Assembly: GCF_037943105.1 (NCBI RefSeq)
Contig: NZ_CP149803.1
Span: 868,001 to 932,000 of the forward strand
Origin: Pseudomonas sp. TMP9
Lineage (GTDB): Bacteria; Pseudomonadota; Gammaproteobacteria; Pseudomonadales; Pseudomonadaceae
Reading direction: 5' to 3'
DNA length: 64,000 nucleotides
A program made the translations under genes and the position numbers. A model generated the notes under the pieces. It ran no database searches. It was not told the origin of the DNA and saw only the letters and a program-made list of their open reading frames with translations. Below, in pieces: positions 55,923-64,000 of this stretch; within the stretch, counting starts at the first letter, position 1, and each line of letters opens with the position of its first letter.

Positions 55923-56187
55923 TCCATGCTCGCTGTAGTGGAGTCCGCCGCAAGCAGGCTTCAGCTCAGTAGACATGAGGTGCACACCCGCGCCGACCTG
56001 TTACACCCGCAACGCGTTACCTCGCGCTGGGTGGGGGAACTCCGCAACACTTAGGCGTTTTCCCAATACTTGCTCAGTTGTAGCTGACGTAGTCAGCGAC
56101 CACCGTCGCTCATGCTCTACTGGCAGTAAACCTATTTTAGGCCGTCCATATTGGTGGGTGGCTTCTGGCGTTTTAGAGGTGAATAAC

Positions 56188-57912
56188 GTGGAGCTTTTAT
56201 CCGGCGCTGAAATGGTCGTCCGCTTTTTGCGTGACGAAGGCGTTAAGAACATCTATGGGTACCCGGGCGGTGCTCTCCTGCACATTTACGATGCCCTGTT
56301 CAAAGAGCCTGGGGTGAATCACATCCTTGTTCGCCACGAGCAGGCAGCCACCCATATGGCCGACGGTTATGCACGCGCTACCGGTAAAGCCGGTGTAGTG
56401 CTGGTGACCTCGGGTCCTGGCGCAACCAATGCCATCACCGGTATTGCCACCGCCTATATGGATTCCATCCCGATGGTTGTGCTTTCTGGTCAGGTACCTA
56501 GTTACATGGTGGGTACTGATGCGTTCCAGGAAACCGACATGATTGGTATCTCGCGGCCGATCGTAAAACACAGTTTTATGATCAAGCACGCCTCGGAAAT
56601 CCCTGACGTCCTGAAAAAAGCGTTCTACTTGGCTGAGTCCGGTCGTCCTGGTCCAGTGGTTGTGGATATTCCTAAGGACATGACCAACCCAGATGAAAAG
56701 TTTGAGTACGTTTATCCGAAGAAGGCCAAACTGCGCTCATACAGCCCAGCGTTGCGCGGTCACTCTGGGCAGATCCGTAAAGCAGCTGAGCTGTTGCTGA
56801 CGGCTAAACGTCCAATTGTTTACTCAGGCGGTGGCGTGATCATGGGGGGGGCTTCAGCACCGCTAACTGAGCTCGCGCAAATGCTCAACCTGCCTGTAAC
56901 CAACACCCTGATGGGGTTGGGCGGCTATCCCGGTACTGATCGCCAATTCCTTGGCATGCTCGGTATGCACGGTAGCTACACCGCTAATTTGGCTATGCAC
57001 CACGCTGATGTGATTGTCGCCGTCGGTGCGCGTTTCGATGACCGCGTGATCAACGGCGCTAGCAAGTTTTGCCCGAACGCCAAGATCATTCACATCGACA
57101 TCGACCCGGCGTCTATCTCCAAAACCATCAAGGCTGATGTACCGATCGTAGGTCCAGTCGACAGCGTAATGACTGAAATGGTTGCGATCCTTAAAGAGAT
57201 CGGCGAGCAACTGGATCAAGAGGCATTGTCGAGCTGGTGGAAGCAGATCGAGGAGTGGCGCGGTGGCCGTGAGATGTTCCCTTATGACAAAGGCGACGGC
57301 AGCATTATCAAGCCACAGGCTGTTATTGAGATGTTGTCCGAAATCACCAAGGGCGACGCCTTTGTGACGTCCGATGTGGGCCAGCACCAGATGTTCGCTG
57401 CGCAGTACTACCGCTTTAATAAACCGAACCGTTGGATCAACTCCGGCGGCTTGGGCACCATGGGCTTTGGTTTCCCCGCGGCTATGGGCGTTAAGTTGAG
57501 CTTCCCGGATGACGAGGTGGCCTGCGTAACGGGTGAAGGCAGCATCCAGATGAACATTCAGGAGCTGTCGACCTGCTTGCAGTACGGCTTGCCGGTGAAG
57601 ATCGTCAACCTAAATAACGGTGCGCTGGGCATGGTTCGCCAGTGGCAGGACATGATGTATAGCAGCCGCCATTCGCATTCCTACATGGATTCGCTGCCCG
57701 ACTTCGTTAAGTTAGCTGAAGCCTATGGCCACGTTGGTATCCGCATCACGGATCTGAAAGATCTCAAGCCAAAGATGGAAGAGGCCTTTGCGATGAAAGA
57801 TCGCTTGGTGTTCCTCGACATCCTGGTTGATACCAATGAGCACGTCTATCCGATGCATATCAAAGACGGTGCAATGCGCGATATGTGGCTGAGCAAGACG
57901 GAGCGTACCTAA
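56188..57912 (+). CDS. ilvI: Acetolactate synthase large subunit
   Basis: IlvI, with IlvH, makes acetolactate or acetohydroxybutyrate for valine, leucine and isoleucine synthesis, using thiamine diphosphate. The 574-residue protein has catalytic Glu51 in [20 protein letters not shown] near 85-94, the FAD-binding middle domain and the ThDP motif [29 protein letters not shown] (about 451-479, quoted for its key GDG-like turn and NN). The open frame reaches 55975; GTG 56188 ([14 protein letters not shown]) matches the family and AGAGGTGAA precedes it. ilvH follows two bases after its stop. Confidence 0.95.
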   Translation: MELLSGAEMVVRFLRDEGVKNIYGYPGGALLHIYDALFKEPGVNHILVRHEQAATHMADGYARATGKAGVVLVTSGPGATNAITGIATAYMDSIPMVVLSGQVPSYMVGTDAFQETDMIGISRPIVKHSFMIKHASEIPDVLKKAFYLAESGRPGPVVVDIPKDMTNPDEKFEYVYPKKAKLRSYSPALRGHSGQIRKAAELLLTAKRPIVYSGGGVIMGGASAPLTELAQMLNLPVTNTLMGLGGYPGTDRQFLGMLGMHGSYTANLAMHHADVIVAVGARFDDRVINGASKFCPNAKIIHIDIDPASISKTIKADVPIVGPVDSVMTEMVAILKEIGEQLDQEALSSWWKQIEEWRGGREMFPYDKGDGSIIKPQAVIEMLSEITKGDAFVTSDVGQHQMFAAQYYRFNKPNRWINSGGLGTMGFGFPAAMGVKLSFPDDEVACVTGEGSIQMNIQELSTCLQYGLPVKIVNLNNGALGMVRQWQDMMYSSRHSHSYMDSLPDFVKLAEAYGHVGIRITDLKDLKPKMEEAFAMKDRLVFLDILVDTNEHVYPMHIKDGAMRDMWLSKTERT

Positions 57913-57914
57913 TC

Positions 57915-59469
<1,555 letters not shown>

Positions 59470-59485
59470 AGCACTGTCGAGATAA

Positions 59486-59515
59486 GAAAAAACGCGGCCA
59501 TGGCCGCGTTTTTTC
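59486..59515 (+). terminator. Rho-independent terminator after ilvC
   Basis: AAAAAACGCGGCCATGGCCGCGTTTTTTC is a nearly perfect palindrome with flanking A and T runs, so it can act in both directions. Confidence 0.92.
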
Positions 59516-59625
59516 ATGGAGCTGCAAGGCTTCTGGTATAAAGCCTGAGCGTTGCTAAGTGCTGATATGAATTCGTATCGCCAGTGCTTGTCAAAATTTT
59601 CTAAGTCCGCTGCAAGGTGTAGTTC

Positions 59626-60438
59626 ATGAATGAACGTCCAGATGAGCCCCAATCAACCGGCGAAGCAGAGAGTCTGCTGCCAATCGATGAGCATGTAGAA
59701 GAAGGCCATGATGCCGAGGGGCGCAAGGTCCGTCATCGCGGTATCTACCTGCTACCCAACTTGTTCACTACGGCTAATCTGTTCGCCGGTTTCTACGCCA
59801 TCATTAACGCCATGAACGGCAATTTTTACGTGGCTGCAGCTGCTGTGTTCGTTGCCATGGTCCTCGATGGGCTCGATGGTCGCGTGGCGCGCTTGACCAA
59901 TACCCAGAGCGCCTTCGGCGCCGAGTATGATTCGCTATCGGATATGGTCGCCTTCGGTGTGGCGCCAGCATTGCTCGCGTTTGAGTGGGCGCTCGGTAGT
60001 CTGGGTAAGGTTGGCTGGATGGTTGCTTTTATCTACGTGGCTGGCGCAGCGTTACGCTTAGCGCGTTTCAATACGCAAATCGGTAGCACCGATAAGCGCT
60101 TCTTTATTGGTCTGGCCAGCCCTGCAGCAGCAGGTGTGGTGGCGGGTACGGTGTGGGCATTCAGTGACTTCGGTATCAAAGGATCGAATATGGCCTTTGC
60201 GGTTGCAATCCTAGTGGCGGCGGCTGGCATGCTGATGGTCAGCAATATCAAGTACAACAGCTTTAAGGATTTGGACCTGAAGGGGCGCGTACCTTTCGTG
60301 GCGATCCTCGCGGTGGTTCTAGTGTTTGCTGTGGTGTTTAGCGATCCACCTCGTGTGCTGCTTATCATCTTCCTGGCCTATGCTGCTTCAGGTCCTATCC
60401 AGTACCTGCTGCATATGCGCCGTAACAAGAGCGCCTGA
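59626..60438 (+). CDS. pssA: CDP-diacylglycerol-serine O-phosphatidyltransferase
   Basis: PssA makes phosphatidylserine, the precursor of phosphatidylethanolamine, in the inner membrane. The 270-residue protein has the CDP-alcohol phosphotransferase signature at 84-106 (D84, G85, A88, R89, G98, D102 and D106 all present). About seven membrane segments follow an acidic N-terminal tail (about 1-35). ATG 59626 matches the start of this longer gammaproteobacterial type. It is downstream of ilvC, as in PAO1, with its own region between; a long terminator hairpin follows. A phosphatidylglycerophosphate synthase assignment is less likely because of the length and N-terminus. Confidence 0.93.
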   Translation: MNERPDEPQSTGEAESLLPIDEHVEEGHDAEGRKVRHRGIYLLPNLFTTANLFAGFYAIINAMNGNFYVAAAAVFVAMVLDGLDGRVARLTNTQSAFGAEYDSLSDMVAFGVAPALLAFEWALGSLGKVGWMVAFIYVAGAALRLARFNTQIGSTDKRFFIGLASPAAAGVVAGTVWAFSDFGIKGSNMAFAVAILVAAAGMLMVSNIKYNSFKDLDLKGRVPFVAILAVVLVFAVVFSDPPRVLLIIFLAYAASGPIQYLLHMRRNKSA

Positions 60439-60456
60439 TATCTCCTCAGGGTGTTC

Positions 60457-60500
60457 GACAAAGCCGTTGAAGCGTCAGCTTCAACGGCTTTGTCGTTTCT
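60457..60500 (+). terminator. Terminator after pssA
   Basis: GACAAAGCCGTTGAAGC pairs perfectly with GCTTCAACGGCTTTGTC over a GTCA loop, followed by GTTTCT. It lies 18 bases after pssA and isolates it from the rRNA promoters. Confidence 0.8.
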
Positions 60501-60571
60501 GCAGGCGACGCGCAATAAGGGGTGATAGCAGCGTCCTGCGCAAGAGATTGAAGCAAAAGTGCAACAATCGA

Positions 60572-60599
60572 TTGACCTTCTGGGCGCTGCCCCTATAAT
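60572..60599 (+). promoter_or_regulatory. rRNA operon promoter P1
   Basis: TTGACC-N16-TATAAT, followed by a GC-rich discriminator (CGCGCTC), typical of stringently controlled rRNA promoters. Confidence 0.75.
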
Positions 60600-60667
60600 T
60601 CGCGCTCTCAAGGCATATGCAGCTTCTTAAACCCCTTATAAATCAATAAGTTAGTTTAGGATAACGG

Positions 60668-60695
60668 TTGCAAAGCAGCGAAAGCTGCGTAGAAT
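60668..60695 (+). promoter_or_regulatory. rRNA operon promoter P2
   Basis: TTGCAA-N16-TAGAAT followed by GCGCGTC. The -35 is weaker than in the other three; spacing and discriminator match them. Confidence 0.6.
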
Positions 60696-60771
60696 GCGCG
60701 TCACTGCAAGGGTGGTTGTTTAGCCCGACCAGGGCTTCGGTCAAGTAGATCGAAAGCGGTAAAAGAGGCGG

Positions 60772-60799
60772 TTGACAGCGGGTTTAAACGCTGTATTAT
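60772..60799 (+). promoter_or_regulatory. rRNA operon promoter P3
   Basis: A perfect TTGACA and TATTAT are spaced 16 bases, with a CGCC discriminator shortly after. Confidence 0.75.
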
Positions 60800-60891
60800 T
60801 CGCCTCCCGCTAACGAGAAGCTTAAGGCTGAACGAATGCGCAAGTGGTTGAAGTAGAAAAGAAATTTTCAAGCTTCAAATAGAAAAACCAC

Positions 60892-60919
60892 TTGACGGAA
60901 GATGAGGCTGCTGTAGAAT
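60892..60919 (+). promoter_or_regulatory. rRNA operon promoter P4
   Basis: TTGACG-N16-TAGAAT followed by GCGCGCC. It is the promoter closest to 16S, about 195 bases upstream, and leads into the boxA leader. Confidence 0.75.
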
Positions 60920-60954
60920 GCGCGCCTCGGTTGAGACGAAAGAATCAACCACCC

Positions 60955-60966
60955 GCTCTTTAACAA
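60955..60966 (+). promoter_or_regulatory. rRNA leader antitermination boxA
   Basis: GCTCTTTAACAA matches the boxA consensus bound by NusB-NusE, upstream of 16S. Together with NusA (encoded at 3.5-5.0 kb) it supports antitermination of the rRNA transcript. Confidence 0.85.
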
Positions 60967-61114
60967 CTGAATCAAGCAATTCGTGTGGGTGCTTGTGAGG
61001 TAAGACTGCTAGTCGCAAGATTATCAGCATCACAAGTTACTCCGCGAGAAATCAAAGATGTAACCAACGATTGCTGAGCTAAGTTTAGGGTTTTCTCAAA
61101 ACCCAAGCAGTATT

Positions 61115-62651
<1,537 letters not shown>

Positions 62652-62716
62652 ATCGAAGACTTCAGCTTCTTCATAAGTTCCCACACGAATTGCTTGATTC
62701 ATTGAAAAAGACGATT

Positions 62717-62793
<77 letters not shown>

Positions 62794-62823
62794 ATTGTTG
62801 TGGGTTTGGCCTTGTACGAATAT

Positions 62824-62899
62824 GGGGCCATAGCTCAGCTGGGAGAGCGCCTGCCTTGCACGCAGGAGGTCAGCGGTTCGATCCCGCTTGGCTCCACCA
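62824..62899 (+). tRNA. tRNA-Ala(TGC)
   Basis: The 76-nt tRNA has anticodon TGC (loop CTTGCAC), T loop TTCGATC and an encoded CCA. It follows tRNA-Ile in the spacer. Confidence 0.97.
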
Positions 62900-62984
62900 T
62901 ATACAGCACCGTAAGAGTTCAGAAATGAACGTTCCTGCAAAAAGCAGATGAATGTTGATTTCTGGTCTTTGACCAGTAAGAAAA

Positions 62985-63000
62985 TCGTTCTTTAAAAATT
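62985..63000 (+). promoter_or_regulatory. Spacer boxA-like element before 23S
   Basis: CGTTCTTTAAAAATTT resembles the boxA of the 16S-23S spacer and stands upstream of 23S, where a second antitermination signal is usually found. Confidence 0.6.
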
Positions 63001-63143
63001 TGGGTATGTGATAGAAGTGACTGATTGATTACTTTCACTGGTAATTAATTTGGTCAAGGTAAAATTTGTAGTTCTCAATTGCAAATTTTCGGCGAATGTC
63101 GTCTTCACGTTAGAGGCAATAACCAGATTGCTTGGGGTTATAT

Positions 63144-64000
<857 letters not shown>

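Noticed and set aside
55929..56054. 42-codon leader peptide before ilvI
   Set aside because: It has no run of Ile, Leu or Val codons, no good ribosome site and no adjacent attenuator.

Overview
The window is a chromosomal segment of a Pseudomonas-type gammaproteobacterium. The 16S rRNA, the gene order glmM-tpiA-secG-tRNA-Leu-rimP-nusA-infB-rbfA-truB-rpsO-pnp, the CbrA/CbrB/CrcZ module, a PrrF-type small RNA and the phu heme locus all point to this genus. It is not P. aeruginosa: only one prrF copy lies beside cbpA, tonB-exbB-exbD genes sit inside the heme locus, a thiolase stands where I recall acsB in PAO1, and panD is not beside panBC. I see no prophage, insertion sequence, integrase or CRISPR array. 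Comparisons with PAO1 are from memory, not from a search.

Layout. 1-11.8 kb (+): cell-wall precursor, glycolysis and secretion genes (glmM, tpiA, secG), tRNA-Leu(GAG), a tRNA-shaped leader RNA, then the transcription/translation operon rimP-nusA-infB-rbfA-truB, rpsO and pnp. 11.8-12.7 kb (+): a sigma-54 promoter driving BON-domain and CsbD-type stress protein genes. 12.7-20.7 kb (-): two DUF2845 exported proteins, a large DUF748 protein, an rRNA-methyltransferase-like protein, a thiolase and pgi, with REP-type palindromes at 17.5-17.6 kb. 20.8-30.0 kb (-): panC, panB, folK and pcnB, then the catabolite-control module read upstream as crcZ, cbrB, cbrA and cbrX. CbrA senses, CbrB activates crcZ from a sigma-54 promoter, and CrcZ titrates Hfq/Crc.

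30.3-32.1 kb: a DUF808 membrane protein, a possible 24-residue small protein and a 670-base gene-free stretch carrying a cluster of DnaA boxes and a 17-bp direct repeat. This lies at an apparent synteny break. 32.1-34.6 kb (-): hupE and the urease accessory genes ureG, ureF and ureE, without structural urease genes. 34.7-37.8 kb: the aerobic fatty-acid desaturation system (DesT repressor with palindromic operators, ferredoxin reductase, desaturase), followed by a family I lipase without a signal peptide and a Rieske protein. 39.3-48.1 kb: a Fur-controlled heme-uptake locus. phuR is divergent from tonB-phuS-exbB-exbD-phuT-phuU-phuV-phuW, so receptor, energiser, ABC importer and cytoplasmic heme handler sit together. 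PrrF and cbpA follow.

49.4-55.8 kb: small conserved genes, a kinase/ATPase fusion, PBP1b (mrcB), a TPR lipoprotein, a YqcC-like protein and a DUF4124 protein. 56.2-60.4 kb (+): ilvI-ilvH-ilvC for branched-chain amino acids and pssA for phospholipid synthesis. 60.5-64.0 kb (+): an rRNA operon with four tandem promoter-like elements, 16S, tRNA-Ile(GAT), tRNA-Ala(TGC) and the start of 23S, which is cut by the window end.
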